Notes under the pieces: model-generated
What the model was told of the DNA's origin: nothing
Database searches by the model: none
What the model saw: only the letters and a program-made list of their open reading frames with translations
Position numbers and translations under genes: made by a program
From: Phycisphaeraceae bacterium
GTDB lineage: Bacteria; Planctomycetota; Phycisphaerae; Phycisphaerales; UBA1924
Length of the DNA stretch: 64,000 nucleotides
Reading direction: 5' to 3'
NCBI GenBank assembly: GCA_021297895.1
Contig: JAJTHN010000052.1
Span: forward strand, 1-64,000
Shown here: positions 10,305 through 18,521 of the stretch, in pieces
Layout: every line of letters starts with the position of its first letter
Numbering within the stretch: the first letter of the stretch is position 1

Positions 10305-11117
10305 ATGCATCCGCTCTTCAAGTCTCTGCCGCAGGCCGCGGTCATCGCGATGATCCACGTCCCCGCGCTGCCCGGCACGCCGACATCGCGCCGGAGCGTC
10401 CGCCAGATCGCCGATCAGGCCGCCGGCGAAGCCCGGCTGCTCGCCGCGGCGGGCGTCGATGCGCTCATGATCGAGAACATGCACGATGCGCCGTACGTCA
10501 ACGCGCCGCACGGCCCGGAGATCACCGCCGCCATGACCCGTGCCGCCCTGGCGGTTCGTGCCGCGGCCCCGAAACTGCCGCTGGGCGTTCAGGTGCTTTC
10601 GCTCGGCACGCGCGAGGCGCTTGCGATCGCGCTGGCCAGCGATGCGAACTTCATCCGCGCCGAGAACTTCGTGTTCTCGCATGTCGCCGATGAAGGCCTC
10701 ATGCCCGAGGCTCAGGCAGGCCCGCTGCTTCGCTACCGCCGCCAGATCGGCGCCGACCACATCGCGATCCTCGCGGACATACAGAAAAAACACGCGTCGC
10801 ACGCGCTGACCGCCGACCTTCCGATCAGCGAGCTCGCCCACGCCGCGGAGTTCTTTCGCGCCGATGGGCTCATCGTCACCGGCCTTGCCACCGGCCGCCC
10901 CGCGAGCCTGAGCGACCTTCGCTCCGTCGCCGGGGCCACCCCGCTGCCCGTGCTCGTCGGCTCTGGCGTCGCGCCCGCAAGCGTCGCCGAGCTCGCAGGC
11001 ATCGCCAGAGCCTTCATCGTCGGGTCCGCCATCAAGCGCGGCGGACACTGGGCCCGCGACCCCGACCCCGCCCGCGTCCGTGAACTCACCCGCGCTGTCG
11101 CCCGCGCCCGCCGATAA
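10305..11117 (+). CDS. BtpA/SgcQ family protein
   Basis: TIM-barrel-like protein of the BtpA family (270 residues, the usual length). It begins VIAMIHVPALPGTP and has DALMIENMHDAPYV, GVQVLSLGTREALAIA, FIRAENFVFSHVADEG, DGLIVTGLATGRPA and PVLVGSGVAPASVAEL, all family landmarks. BtpA was named for a role in photosystem I stability in cyanobacteria. Non-photosynthetic bacteria carry relatives of unknown function, and SgcQ is a putative nucleosidase in a sugar operon. Function here is therefore open. It is divergent from rlmKL with about 75 bases between. Confidence 0.88.
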   Translation: MHPLFKSLPQAAVIAMIHVPALPGTPTSRRSVRQIADQAAGEARLLAAAGVDALMIENMHDAPYVNAPHGPEITAAMTRAALAVRAAAPKLPLGVQVLSLGTREALAIALASDANFIRAENFVFSHVADEGLMPEAQAGPLLRYRRQIGADHIAILADIQKKHASHALTADLPISELAHAAEFFRADGLIVTGLATGRPASLSDLRSVAGATPLPVLVGSGVAPASVAELAGIARAFIVGSAIKRGGHWARDPDPARVRELTRAVARARR

Positions 11118-11194
11118 ACCCCTCCGGTCATACCCCCATCTCGAGAGATCATCGCTGCGACCCACTCTGTCGCGCCCGTTGCCCTCGGTGCTCC

Positions 11195-11380
11195 ATGTAC
11201 AATCAGTGTCCCGTCACGGTTCTCGAGCGTTGCCCGGCCTGCGGCGATCAGCCGTTGAGGCTGGTTTTTGTTCACGGCCACTCGCAGTGCGCTCGCTGCG
11301 GCCTGAATGTCGAGCCCTGCTGCCAGCCGCAGGACCCCGCCGACAACACCGCGTCGCCAACGCAAATTGCGAAACAATGA
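11195..11380 (+). CDS. Small zinc-ribbon protein
   Basis: A 61-residue protein with CPACG at the N-terminal third and CARCGLNVEPCC about 20 residues later, forming a four-cysteine zinc ribbon with two additional Cys. The tail is short and polar. Proteins of this kind are often nucleic-acid-binding or assembly factors, but nothing identifies the partner. The patterned cysteines and low-complexity-free core make it a better candidate than the overlapping larger frame (11080-11433). It follows the BtpA-like gene by 77 bases on the same strand and could share its transcript. Confidence 0.6.
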   Translation: MYNQCPVTVLERCPACGDQPLRLVFVHGHSQCARCGLNVEPCCQPQDPADNTASPTQIAKQ

Positions 11381-11492
11381 TTCATGCGACCGTCCTCGCG
11401 CACCGGCCTGGTCTCGGGGTCCCGCTCTCCTGACGGGCAAACCCGCACGAAATTGTCCGCATATTAGTGGTCCTGATGCACGCTCGCACGCG

Positions 11493-11511
11493 AAGGGGAT
11501 TCTCCCTTTTT
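11493..11511 (+). terminator. Weak intrinsic terminator candidate
   Basis: A 5-bp stem AAGGG/CCCTT with a 6-nt loop is followed by a short T run (CCCTTTTT). It lies in the AT-richer gap between the zinc-ribbon gene and the CBM48-like gene. The stem is short, so strength is doubtful. Confidence 0.4.
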
Positions 11512-11626
11512 GCATCGGGATTTTGACAATATCGAACCAACTCATCCGTGACCCGGTAGCATGTATACGGCGGTATGCACTGGGCACGATCCGCGTTCGG
11601 TCCACCATGCGATAGAGGAGTCGGCG

Positions 11627-12019
11627 ATGATCACCGTTGATCCGTCCGGTTTGGTTCGCTTCCGCATCTATCTGCCGCACGCCCAGCGCGTCGAGGTTGT
11701 CGGGTCGTTCACGGACTGGTCGCGTCAGCCCGTGCTCATGAAGCGTGTTCCGCCGGGATGGTGGGAGATCGAGTTCCCGCTGCCCGTCGGCAACCATCAG
11801 TTCTGCTACATGGTCGATGAGTCCATTTTCGTTGCCGACTACGGTGCCCACGGCGTGTCCATGGACCGCTCGGGCCGATGGCTCAGCGCCGTGAAGGTCA
11901 CGACCAGCACCGAGCCGCCCATCGAGGTCAAGACCCTCGGCCGCACCCGCCCCGAGCGCGGCGGCGACTTGGCGGGCGAGACGCGCACATCCGTTCCCGG
12001 CCGGGCCATGGCCGGCTGA
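11627..12019 (+). CDS. CBM48 / glycogen-binding-domain protein (isoamylase N-terminal-like)
   Basis: A 130-residue soluble protein consisting almost entirely of one early-set beta-sandwich of the AMPK/CBM48 type: VRFRIYLPHAQRVEVVGSF, then TDWSRQPVLMKRVPPGWWEI and LPVGNHQFCYMVD. The TDW and W-E-I pattern and the YMVD strand are hallmarks of glycogen-binding domains. No catalytic domain is present. It probably binds alpha-glucan or acts as a protein-protein module; planctomycetes have several such free-standing domains. The ATG at 11627 follows a GAGGAG-like ribosome binding site (ATAGAGGAGTCGGCG). The C-terminal tail is polar and disordered. Confidence 0.82.
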   Translation: MITVDPSGLVRFRIYLPHAQRVEVVGSFTDWSRQPVLMKRVPPGWWEIEFPLPVGNHQFCYMVDESIFVADYGAHGVSMDRSGRWLSAVKVTTSTEPPIEVKTLGRTRPERGGDLAGETRTSVPGRAMAG

Positions 12020-12059
12020 CGCGAACACAACCGATTCATGCTCTTGAGGTTTCACCCGC

Positions 12060-12096
12060 AGGCCCGGCGCGCAGCAGCGTGCCGGGCCTGTTTCGT
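12060..12096 (+). terminator. Intrinsic terminator after the CBM48-like gene
   Basis: Nine-bp arms AGGCCCGGC (12060-12068) and GCCGGGCCT (12081-12089), then GTTTCGTTC. It lies 40 bases behind the stop of the plus-strand gene and before convergent apt. Confidence 0.75.
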
Positions 12097-12131
12097 TCGC
12101 CGCCGCTGCGGCTTTGCCCGCGGGAGCGCGT

Positions 12132-12659
12132 TCAATAGCGCAGCACGGTGTGGATCGGCCCGAACCCGTCGAGCTTCCGTCGACCGTTGAGGAAGCCCAG
12201 CTCGATGAGCATGGTGATCCCGACGATCTGACCCTTCAGGCCCGCGACGAGCTTGCAGCAGGCCTCCATCGTGCCGCCGGTTGCCAGCAGGTCATCGACG
12301 AGCACAACGCGCTGCCCGGGGGAGATCGAATCGACGTGGATCTCCACGTGGTCCGAGCCGTACTCAAGGTCATAAGCCAGTTTCACCGTCTTGGCGGGAA
12401 GCTTGCCGGGCTTGCGAACGGGGACAAAGCCGCACGCCAATGCCTGCGCAAGCGCGGTGCCGAAGATGAACCCGCGTGACTCGGCGCCGACGACCAGGTC
12501 GACCGACTTGCCGCGGAACGGGTTGGCCATGAGTTCCACCGCCAGGGCCAGGCCGGACGGATCGCGCAGCAGGGGCGTGAAGTCCTTGAAGGTGATGCCG
12601 GGCTTGGGGAAGTCGGGCACATCGCGGATGAGCGACTTGAGACTCTCGGCCTGATCCAT
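12132..12659 (-). CDS. apt: Adenine phosphoribosyltransferase
   Basis: Purine salvage enzyme: adenine plus PRPP gives AMP and pyrophosphate. It has 175 residues (E. coli 183). The PRPP-binding loop is VVLVDDLLATGGTME, and GAESRGFIFG and VPVRKPGKLPAKT are typical Apt motifs. The N-terminus LIRDVPDFPKPGITFKDFTP is diagnostic. The ATG at 12659 gives this N-terminus; the frame is open further upstream (to 12824) with unrelated Arg/Ala-rich sequence, which is not included. Confidence 0.96.
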   Translation of the reverse strand: MDQAESLKSLIRDVPDFPKPGITFKDFTPLLRDPSGLALAVELMANPFRGKSVDLVVGAESRGFIFGTALAQALACGFVPVRKPGKLPAKTVKLAYDLEYGSDHVEIHVDSISPGQRVVLVDDLLATGGTMEACCKLVAGLKGQIVGITMLIELGFLNGRRKLDGFGPIHTVLRY

Positions 12660-12901
12660 GATCGTTCCTTCGTGAATGGTCGCGACCGTCCGGAACGCCG
12701 CCGCCGAGCACCGGTGCACACCGACTCCGCACGCTCCCGACCGACCCGGAGCGTATCGCCACGCCCGGCCCCGCGTCGGGCCCTCGCTCCGCGGGCGATG
12801 CTGGGCGAGCCCCCTCGCCAACATGGGGGCAACCGCAGTACGGCCGGGAGAACATCCTCATCGCACCGAGGGTCGCACGCAGCACACCGCGCATGATTCG
12901 A

Positions 12902-12919
12902 CATCGATGATCATCGATG
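12902..12919. promoter_or_regulatory. 18-bp perfect palindrome, possible operator
   Basis: CATCGATGATCATCGATG equals its own reverse complement. It sits about 245 bases upstream of the apt start and about 475 upstream of the 13392 gene, in an AT-richer patch. A dimeric regulator site is plausible, but no cognate regulator is identified. Confidence 0.5.
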
Positions 12920-13262
12920 GGTAAACACCCCGGCGACGACGAGCCCGGGGTCTGCCCCTGAATCTCGGCCTGTCAAGGGGGATCCGCGCGAGGCGAGAGA
13001 GAACGGGGCATTTGCCCCACAGCAACATCCTCTCCACATGTGATTATTGATCATGTACGCGAACGCCACGGACGGCGTGACATCGACGCTCCTCGATTCG
13101 ATCGGGCGTCACGCGTGCGACGTTTTCTCCTCAGGCTCGTCGGGGGTCACCGCGCTTCGACGAGTCTTCTCTCGACCGTTCGTGCCGACCACACACACGG
13201 ACGACTCGCAGGGCATGGATGCCCCTCGTGACACGCCCGGTCGGCTCGCGCGTTTGCAGAAC

Positions 13263-13300
13263 AGCCGGATCGTTCGGGAGCGGACGATCCGGCTTTCTTC
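13263..13300 (+). terminator. Terminator or leader attenuator before the sigma-factor block
   Basis: Perfect 11-bp arms AGCCGGATCGT (13263-13273) and ACGATCCGGCT (13284-13294), a 10-nt loop, and a TTCTTC tail. It lies about 100 bases upstream of the ATG at 13392. With no gene upstream to terminate, it could be an attenuator in the 5' leader, or it could end an unseen short RNA. Confidence 0.6.
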
Positions 13301-13391
13301 CCTCCGCGACGCGGACGCTCGGTCCGATCGGGCCGAGCGCTCCATCAGGGCGCAGTCGGAGCACGCCGCCGGAGTGCGGCACGGAGCAGCC

Positions 13392-13994
13392 ATGAACCGC
13401 TGGTGGAACCAGCCGAACGTCCCGCGATGCCTCCAGCACTCGCGTACCCGCGAGCAGATGTCCGTGCGCGCAGACCATGCCGCGCGCCCCGGCGATCGTT
13501 GCGACGAACTCGACCTCACGACACAGATCCGCGTCTGGTCCGCTCGCGATTCATCGCGTCGCCCCGAGCATTACGCCAGCGACCTGTTCGCTCGTGCCCG
13601 AACGCTCGAGCCCGCGATCGCTCTGCTCCACCCGGCCAATTCCGCCGATCCGATGCTCCGCACACGCGCCGCTCGCATGCTGCAGGTCCTGCTCGATCAC
13701 GCGCACGCCCTGGGGCTGGAACTTGGCGAGATCATCATGCTCTACGACGACGCGTGGGCCCTTGCGAGCCGCGCCGTGGCGTCGCTTTCCGGCGATGCCC
13801 CGCACCTGCCGGGGTGTCCCGCGTCGGCAAGCCCTGCGCAGTCGATGAAGATCCCGTCGGCATGTGCAGTCGCCGACCGAGGCCCCGCCGATACCACAAC
13901 TTCCCCCGCGCCGTCGGCTGCCCGCGCCGCCGCGCCACTTCGACCCACCGTCGGCCCCGAAGGGACCGATGCCGAACCCGGGAGCGAGCCATGA
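13392..13994 (+). CDS. Unknown protein translationally coupled to an ECF sigma factor
   Basis: A 200-residue frame whose TGA overlaps the ATG of the sigma-factor gene (ATGA at 13991-13994). The middle is helical (SADPMLRTRAARMLQVLLD, then LGLELGEIIMLYDDAWALAS). The N-terminal 70 and C-terminal 60 residues are Arg/Pro/Ala-rich and look disordered. I do not recognise it. Starting at 13392 places the gene behind the 13263 hairpin; the frame is open to 13047. It could be an accessory or regulator of the sigma factor, but it lacks the transmembrane or zinc motifs of ordinary anti-sigma factors. Whether it is a real gene rests mainly on the stop/start overlap. Confidence 0.45.
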   Translation: MNRWWNQPNVPRCLQHSRTREQMSVRADHAARPGDRCDELDLTTQIRVWSARDSSRRPEHYASDLFARARTLEPAIALLHPANSADPMLRTRAARMLQVLLDHAHALGLELGEIIMLYDDAWALASRAVASLSGDAPHLPGCPASASPAQSMKIPSACAVADRGPADTTTSPAPSAARAAAPLRPTVGPEGTDAEPGSEP

Positions 13995-14512
13995 GTACGC
14001 AGGATCGTCACACCGTCGGCGCCATTTTCAACGAGCACCGCGAGTCGCTCGTGCGGTACGCGCGGACGCTCGTTGATCACGCGACCGCCGACGATGTCGT
14101 CAGCGAGGCCTTTCTCAGGCTGCTCCGTTACGAGACCGCGCGCAACCGCGAACTGACGCGACAATACCTCTTCCGAGTCGTCCGCAATATCGTCAATCGC
14201 GAGCACCGCAGGCTCGGCACAGCGCCGCAGCGCAACACCGCCGAAGCCGACGAACCGCTCTCTTCTCTCGGAACGCGCTCCGCTGCTGAAGCCCTCGAGC
14301 CGCTCGACGATGCGGAGTCCCCGCAGTCTCGCGCGCTCATGGCGTCGCTGGCGCGTGTGCGTGACGATGACTTTCACACCCTCGTGCTGACCAGCGTCCG
14401 AGGCCTGAGCTCTCAGCAGGCCGGTTCCGCCCTCGAACTCAAGCCCCAGGTCGTCTGCCGCCGACGCAGCAGTGTTCTCAAGCACCTGCGTTCACTTCTC
14501 GCCTCGGCCTGA
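13991..14512 (+). CDS. ECF-type RNA polymerase sigma factor
   Basis: A 173-residue sigma-70 family protein with regions 2 and 4 only. Region 2: FNEHRESLVRYARTL, then DVVSEAFLRLLR and LFRVVRNIVNREHRR. Region 4: FHTLVLTSVRGLSSQQAGS followed by a helix ending QVVCRRRSSVLKHLRSLL. The linker (about residues 80-115) is acidic and Ser/Ala-rich. It should direct RNA polymerase to a small regulon. No anti-sigma gene is obvious nearby; the overlapping upstream gene and the kinase-like gene downstream are the only candidate partners. Confidence 0.85.
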   Translation: MSTQDRHTVGAIFNEHRESLVRYARTLVDHATADDVVSEAFLRLLRYETARNRELTRQYLFRVVRNIVNREHRRLGTAPQRNTAEADEPLSSLGTRSAAEALEPLDDAESPQSRALMASLARVRDDDFHTLVLTSVRGLSSQQAGSALELKPQVVCRRRSSVLKHLRSLLASA

Positions 14513-14747
14513 GCAGAACGCGTCTTTCCCCGGCAGTGCTATCGATTTTCCCGTACATTTCAGGCAAGGATTGCGTGTTGCCGATTCGCAACAACGAAAC
14601 TCGGTCGCAGCCAGCACGCGGAAATCGAGCCTCAGCCGCAGAACACTCCGCTCGCGCTGCCCTCAGCAGGTCAGCGCAATGCCCGCGCGTTCCTGAAGCC
14701 GGGCCATCTCCAGCAGTGATTCCAAGGGGTATCGACGAAGATCGATA

Positions 14748-14775
14748 TTGGCAGGCCCTGAATTTCTGGTAGGAT
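14748..14775 (+). promoter_or_regulatory. Sigma-70-like promoter for the kinase-like gene
   Basis: TTGGCA (14748-14753), a 16-bp spacer, and TAGGAT (14770-14775), in an AT-richer patch 20 bases before the ATG at 14796. Transcription would start around 14782, giving a very short leader. This supports the ATG at 14796 over one at 14748. Confidence 0.5.
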
Positions 14776-14795
14776 TTGTTTCCCCGAGATCACCT

Positions 14796-15560
14796 ATGCG
14801 TGCGTTCCGTCTCGAAAACTCGCAGAGTCTTCCAGAGTTCGTCGCGGCCGAGAGGCCCGCGGCCGTCGCCTCGACCCGGAGACGCAGCCGCAAGCGCGTC
14901 GTTGCGCCGGTGCCGATGATCGTCGCGCCGCGCCTCGTTCACGAACTGCACAACGTGATGATGGAGGTCTCCGCTCGCGCCGCGATCTGCGTCGCGCTGA
15001 GCACGCGACCCGAACTCCGCTCTCACCTTGTCGGCATCGACGCGGCCGTCGAGCGCGGACGGGCGCTGGTCCGGCTCTACGCGGGTCTGGTCGAGTCCGG
15101 CAACCACGCGACGGCAGCACAGTCCGCATCCGGCCCGACCGATCCGCTGGCCATCCTGGGCGATGCGGTCGCGATCATCGGCGCTCTCAGCGGCCGACGC
15201 GTCGCCATCGCCGCGACAGCGCAGGCCCGCAAGGCCCGCGTCCGCTGCTCGGCGGCCCGCCTGCGTTCCCGCGTCGTCGCGATGATGACCCGCGCGATGG
15301 ACCGGCTCAACGCAGGGCGCGAGCTCCACTGGTCCGTGTCGATCGAGACCGGCGTCAGCCGGGGAGTGATTCTCGAACTGCGTGCGCCCGAGAGCGAAGC
15401 GCCTCGCGCCCGCCACGTCGTCATGGGCCGCCTCGTGCTCGCCCCGGCGAGCGTCGGCGGCGTTCCGCCCGCCGCGGCTCCCGCCGCTCACGCCGCCACC
15501 CCCGCGTCCCGTACCCGCGTGAACCTTCGCCCTGCCGTCGCCGGGCGACACGCCTCCTGA
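14796..15560 (+). CDS. Degenerate histidine-kinase-like protein (pseudokinase)
   Basis: A 254-residue soluble protein laid out like the DHp and first half of the ATPase domain of NtrB-type kinases. LVHELHNVMMEVSARAAI (from about residue 48, His49/His52-Asn53) resembles the LxHDFNNLL H-box, and IDAAVERGRALVRLYAGL matches the second DHp helix. CSAARLRSRVVAMMTRAMDRL aligns with the stretch before and over the N-box, but Arg166 sits where the Asn should be, and no DxGxG G1 box follows. It therefore probably cannot bind ATP. A response regulator follows 50 bases downstream, so it may act as a phosphotransfer or scaffold partner. The assignment rests on alignment by eye. Confidence 0.65.
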   Translation: MRAFRLENSQSLPEFVAAERPAAVASTRRRSRKRVVAPVPMIVAPRLVHELHNVMMEVSARAAICVALSTRPELRSHLVGIDAAVERGRALVRLYAGLVESGNHATAAQSASGPTDPLAILGDAVAIIGALSGRRVAIAATAQARKARVRCSAARLRSRVVAMMTRAMDRLNAGRELHWSVSIETGVSRGVILELRAPESEAPRARHVVMGRLVLAPASVGGVPPAAAPAAHAATPASRTRVNLRPAVAGRHAS

Positions 15561-15611
15561 TCCACGCATCGCACGCGCTCAGCCCGACAGAGCCATTCAC
15601 CGGGAAGTCCA

Positions 15612-16286
15612 ATGAACGTGCAACAGGTTCGCGTCATCCTCGCAGACGATCACGTCATGATCCGCGACGCCCTGGCCCGCTTGCTGGGGATGGACTCGCA
15701 GTTCCGCGTTGCCGGCGTTGCCAGCAACGGCGGCGACGCCCTGGCGCTGATCATGGAACAGAAGCCCGACGTCGCGGTGCTCGACATCGACATGCCGGGC
15801 CGCACCTGCTTCGACATCGCCGATGTCCTCCGCAGCGCCGAGAGCCGCACCCGCGTCGTGGTCCTTTCCGGCCACGCCCGGGACTTCCAGATCCAGATGG
15901 CGCTCCAGTCCGGCGTCAGCTCGTACGTCACAAAGGATGAGCCGCTCGAGGCCATCGTCGGCGCGATTCGCATGGTCGCCACCGGCAAGGGCTACTTCTC
16001 CCCCGGTGTCCGCGCACGATTCAGCGGCGACGCCCCGCTCTTCGGCAAGCCCGCCGGAATCAACGGCCCGCAGGTCATGACCGGCCTCTCCGCCCTCTCA
16101 CTGCGCGAGCGCGAGGTTCTCATGCACTTGGCCCGCGGCCGCAGCGTTAAGGAAGTCGCCGCGGACCTCATGCTCAGCCGCAAGACCGTTGACAACCACA
16201 CCCAGCGGCTCATGGCCAAGCTCGACATCCACACGCGCTCGGACCTGGTCCGCTACGCCATCCGCGAAGCGGTCGTCACGCCCTGA
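15612..16286 (+). CDS. NarL/FixJ-type response regulator (REC + LuxR HTH)
   Basis: A 224-residue two-domain regulator. The receiver domain (about 5-125) starts VRVILADDHVMIRDAL with acidic pocket Asp12/Asp13, the phospho-acceptor is Asp58 in VAVLDIDMPG, and the conserved Lys is in SYVTKDEP. The C-terminal LuxR-type helix-turn-helix is LSLREREVLMHLARGRSVKE followed by LMLSRKTVDNHTQRLMAKL. It should bind DNA when phosphorylated. The only kinase-like gene nearby looks inactive, so the phosphate donor may be elsewhere. Confidence 0.93.
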   Translation: MNVQQVRVILADDHVMIRDALARLLGMDSQFRVAGVASNGGDALALIMEQKPDVAVLDIDMPGRTCFDIADVLRSAESRTRVVVLSGHARDFQIQMALQSGVSSYVTKDEPLEAIVGAIRMVATGKGYFSPGVRARFSGDAPLFGKPAGINGPQVMTGLSALSLREREVLMHLARGRSVKEVAADLMLSRKTVDNHTQRLMAKLDIHTRSDLVRYAIREAVVTP

Positions 16287-16334
16287 GCCGACGCTTCAGC
16301 CCGCGTCCATCGCGCAGCCCCGCGTCGCCCCGCG

Positions 16335-17999
16335 TCACTTCGCCTCCGGCTGATCCATCGGCACGACATACACGAAGAACGGCAGCGAACTGGTCCCCAC
16401 GATCATCGCGCGCACGCTCACCGTCCGCTTCCCTCCGGCCGGCACAACCACACGTCCCGGCGCGGCGACATCCGCCGTTGTGCCCTTGGCCGGCACAAGC
16501 AGCGATCGCGTGTTGTCGCCCAGATCGTCCTTCCGCCATCCGCCGGCCCACTGCACGTTCACATCCCGCGTCCGCAGGTCCTCGCGGGTCAGCGGCGACT
16601 CGCCCGAGTGCACCTGCCACGCAAGCCCGACGTCCGCATCCTGCTTGCCGAACCGGATGTCCACGCTCCGCTCGATCGCGCTCGGATTGATCAGCGTGAA
16701 CGTGAGCAGATACTCAACCTGATAGTTGCCCACCGTGTCGGCGTGCACATAACCGGGGTGCAGCAGCATGTCCGCCGTCTGCCGGGCCTGCGGGCACGAC
16801 ACCGTCTGCACCGCCGGCGCGGCCATCAGGAACGCAACGCCGCTCACCGCGCCGACCGCGCGCTTGCGGGCCTCGCTCGCCACCGTAATCGGGTCGCGCT
16901 CCCCGCGATGAAAGTCGGGATCGCGATGCGCCGGCGCGTCGCCGGCGTTCTGCTCCGCCGGGAGCCCCGCCGAGCCGCGCAGATCCGCCGCGTTGAGCAC
17001 GACCTCGTCGCCGCGCCACAGAAAGCTCCGCGACACACCGACGACGCGTCGCACGTGGCATGTCGGCGGCGGAATCTGCAGGTCCATGCCCCCTTCGCCC
17101 GACCACGCCCCGCGCGATGACGCCGCGAGCGCCGCCGAGTCAAAGTCGTCGCGCGCCGTCGCCGCGTCGATCGCGATCACCGAGACTTCCAACTCCGCTC
17201 GTGCGCTCTCGCCGCCGACCGGCTCGACCGCTGCACGCACCATGCCGGTGAAGAAGTCGCTCGGCGAGGAGTCGGCCTCTGCGTCCGTCTCCGTGCCGCT
17301 CGGGCCGGCCTCATCGGGCGTGCTCAGCCGTGGCGACCACGCGATGACACGCGCCGCGCCGGGCTCGATCGTCAGCGATTCGATGACCGATCGCCAATCA
17401 TCGCGGAGCATCCGCGCCGTCAGCCGCGACTCAGGACCATCGGCCGCGGCCATCTTTCCGCGAGACTCGATGATCTGTCTCGGCCGGATCGTCACCGCCG
17501 ATGCCCCCATGTTCCGCACCATCACCACCACGCGCCGCCGCCGCGGCTCGGTCGTTGCCGCGCCCTGCACTTCGGGCGTGGGGTTGCTCATGTGATACAG
17601 AAACACTTCGAACCCGCCGTCGATCGTCGCAAAGCCGTTGCTTCGCTGACGACGCTGAGCCTCGTTCACCGGCGTCCCGTCCTTGGCCCGGAACTCCGGC
17701 AGCGTCGCGCTGGTGCTGTACAGCACGCCGGTTGAGAGGAAAATCTCCGGCAGGTCCGAGTCCACGCGCAGCGGCACATCGCCCACGCCACCGCTGGCGC
17801 TCGCGTTCGCCACGAAGAACTCCAGCCGACCCGGCAGCAGCACGCCCGCGCACCGTGAGCACTTGTCATCGCCCGAGAGTGCCACCAGCGGCGTCGGCGC
17901 GGGCAGCGACCCCGCCATCGCGCTCGACATCAGAGCGTGACCGAATACCAGCGACAAAGCGGCGAACGGACGTTGGAAGCGAGTGCGAGCGATCTTCAT
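16335..17999 (-). CDS. Secreted protein of unknown function
   Basis: A 554-residue protein with an N-terminal signal peptide (FAALSLVFGHALMSSAMA, cleavage near AMAG) and a CSRC pair soon after. The rest looks beta-rich with repeated short strands (VVVMVRNMGASAVTIRP, YLLTFTLINPSAIERSVDIRF, RVVVPAGGKRTVSVRAMIVG), suggesting periplasmic beta-sandwich modules. No enzyme motif is visible. It is the last of four closely spaced minus-strand genes (21042 down to 16335), following the 18006 gene after only six bases, so all four may act in one envelope system. Confidence 0.8.
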   Translation of the reverse strand: MKIARTRFQRPFAALSLVFGHALMSSAMAGSLPAPTPLVALSGDDKCSRCAGVLLPGRLEFFVANASASGGVGDVPLRVDSDLPEIFLSTGVLYSTSATLPEFRAKDGTPVNEAQRRQRSNGFATIDGGFEVFLYHMSNPTPEVQGAATTEPRRRRVVVMVRNMGASAVTIRPRQIIESRGKMAAADGPESRLTARMLRDDWRSVIESLTIEPGAARVIAWSPRLSTPDEAGPSGTETDAEADSSPSDFFTGMVRAAVEPVGGESARAELEVSVIAIDAATARDDFDSAALAASSRGAWSGEGGMDLQIPPPTCHVRRVVGVSRSFLWRGDEVVLNAADLRGSAGLPAEQNAGDAPAHRDPDFHRGERDPITVASEARKRAVGAVSGVAFLMAAPAVQTVSCPQARQTADMLLHPGYVHADTVGNYQVEYLLTFTLINPSAIERSVDIRFGKQDADVGLAWQVHSGESPLTREDLRTRDVNVQWAGGWRKDDLGDNTRSLLVPAKGTTADVAAPGRVVVPAGGKRTVSVRAMIVGTSSLPFFVYVVPMDQPEAK

Positions 18000-18005
18000 G
18001 CACGA

Positions 18006-18521
18006 TCATTGCCCGTCACGCGTGATGCCGGCCAGCGTGCTCCGGGTGGATTCGAGCACCTTCAGCGCATCGGCCACCTTCTTGCGGAACGTCGGGTCAT
18101 CGGCATCGCGGAACGTGTCATCGAAGTTCCGCAGCGCCGTCGCCGCATCGGTCAGAGACTTGAGCACCTCCTGCGCCCGGGTGAATCGTGCTTCGCGAGC
18201 GTGCTTGATCGTCGTCTCCGCCGCGGCTTCGGCGGTCTTGCGCAGCGCTTTGAACTCCGCCGTCCGCTCATTGATTCGCGCCAGCGACTCATCCATCACC
18301 GCCGCGGCGAGGCTGCTGGCCGCGTCCAGTGCAATCTTGTCCAGCGACGATGTCCCCTCCAGCGTCGCGGGAGACTCGCTCGCGAACGCCCGCAGCCTGG
18401 CCCCGAGCTTCAACCGCCCGGCATCGTCGCGGCTCCGCGTGGCAGTCTCCGCCTCGGCGAGCAGTTCATCAAGTTTCGCGGCCCAGTCTTCCAGCGTGAT
18501 GAGTTTGGTGAACTCGCTCAT
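18006..18521 (-). CDS. Coiled-coil protein of unknown function
   Basis: A 171-residue, almost entirely helical and highly charged protein (LEDWAAKLDELLAEAETATR, RINERTAEFKALRKTAEA, FRKKVADALKVLESTRSTL) with no signal peptide. Its ATG overlaps the stop of the upstream lipoprotein gene (ATGA at 18518-18521), so the two are translated together. Probably a cytoplasmic partner or structural coiled coil. Not recognised as any named family. Confidence 0.78.
   Translation of the reverse strand: MSEFTKLITLEDWAAKLDELLAEAETATRSRDDAGRLKLGARLRAFASESPATLEGTSSLDKIALDAASSLAAAVMDESLARINERTAEFKALRKTAEAAAETTIKHAREARFTRAQEVLKSLTDAATALRNFDDTFRDADDPTFRKKVADALKVLESTRSTLAGITRDGQ

Larger units (their letters stand above)
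12660..13391. other. Long intergenic region between apt and the sigma-factor block
   Basis: About 730 bases without a convincing gene, partly less GC-rich (12890-13060). It contains an 18-bp perfect palindrome at 12902-12919 and a hairpin at 13263-13294, both listed separately. It must hold the promoters of divergent apt and of the regulatory block. Several frames are open here but have no recognisable content. Confidence 0.6.

Noticed and set aside
11523-11562. TTGACA box as promoter of the CBM48-like gene
   Set aside because: No TATAAT-like hexamer lies at 16-18 bases; the nearest candidate (TAGCAT) is 28 bases away.
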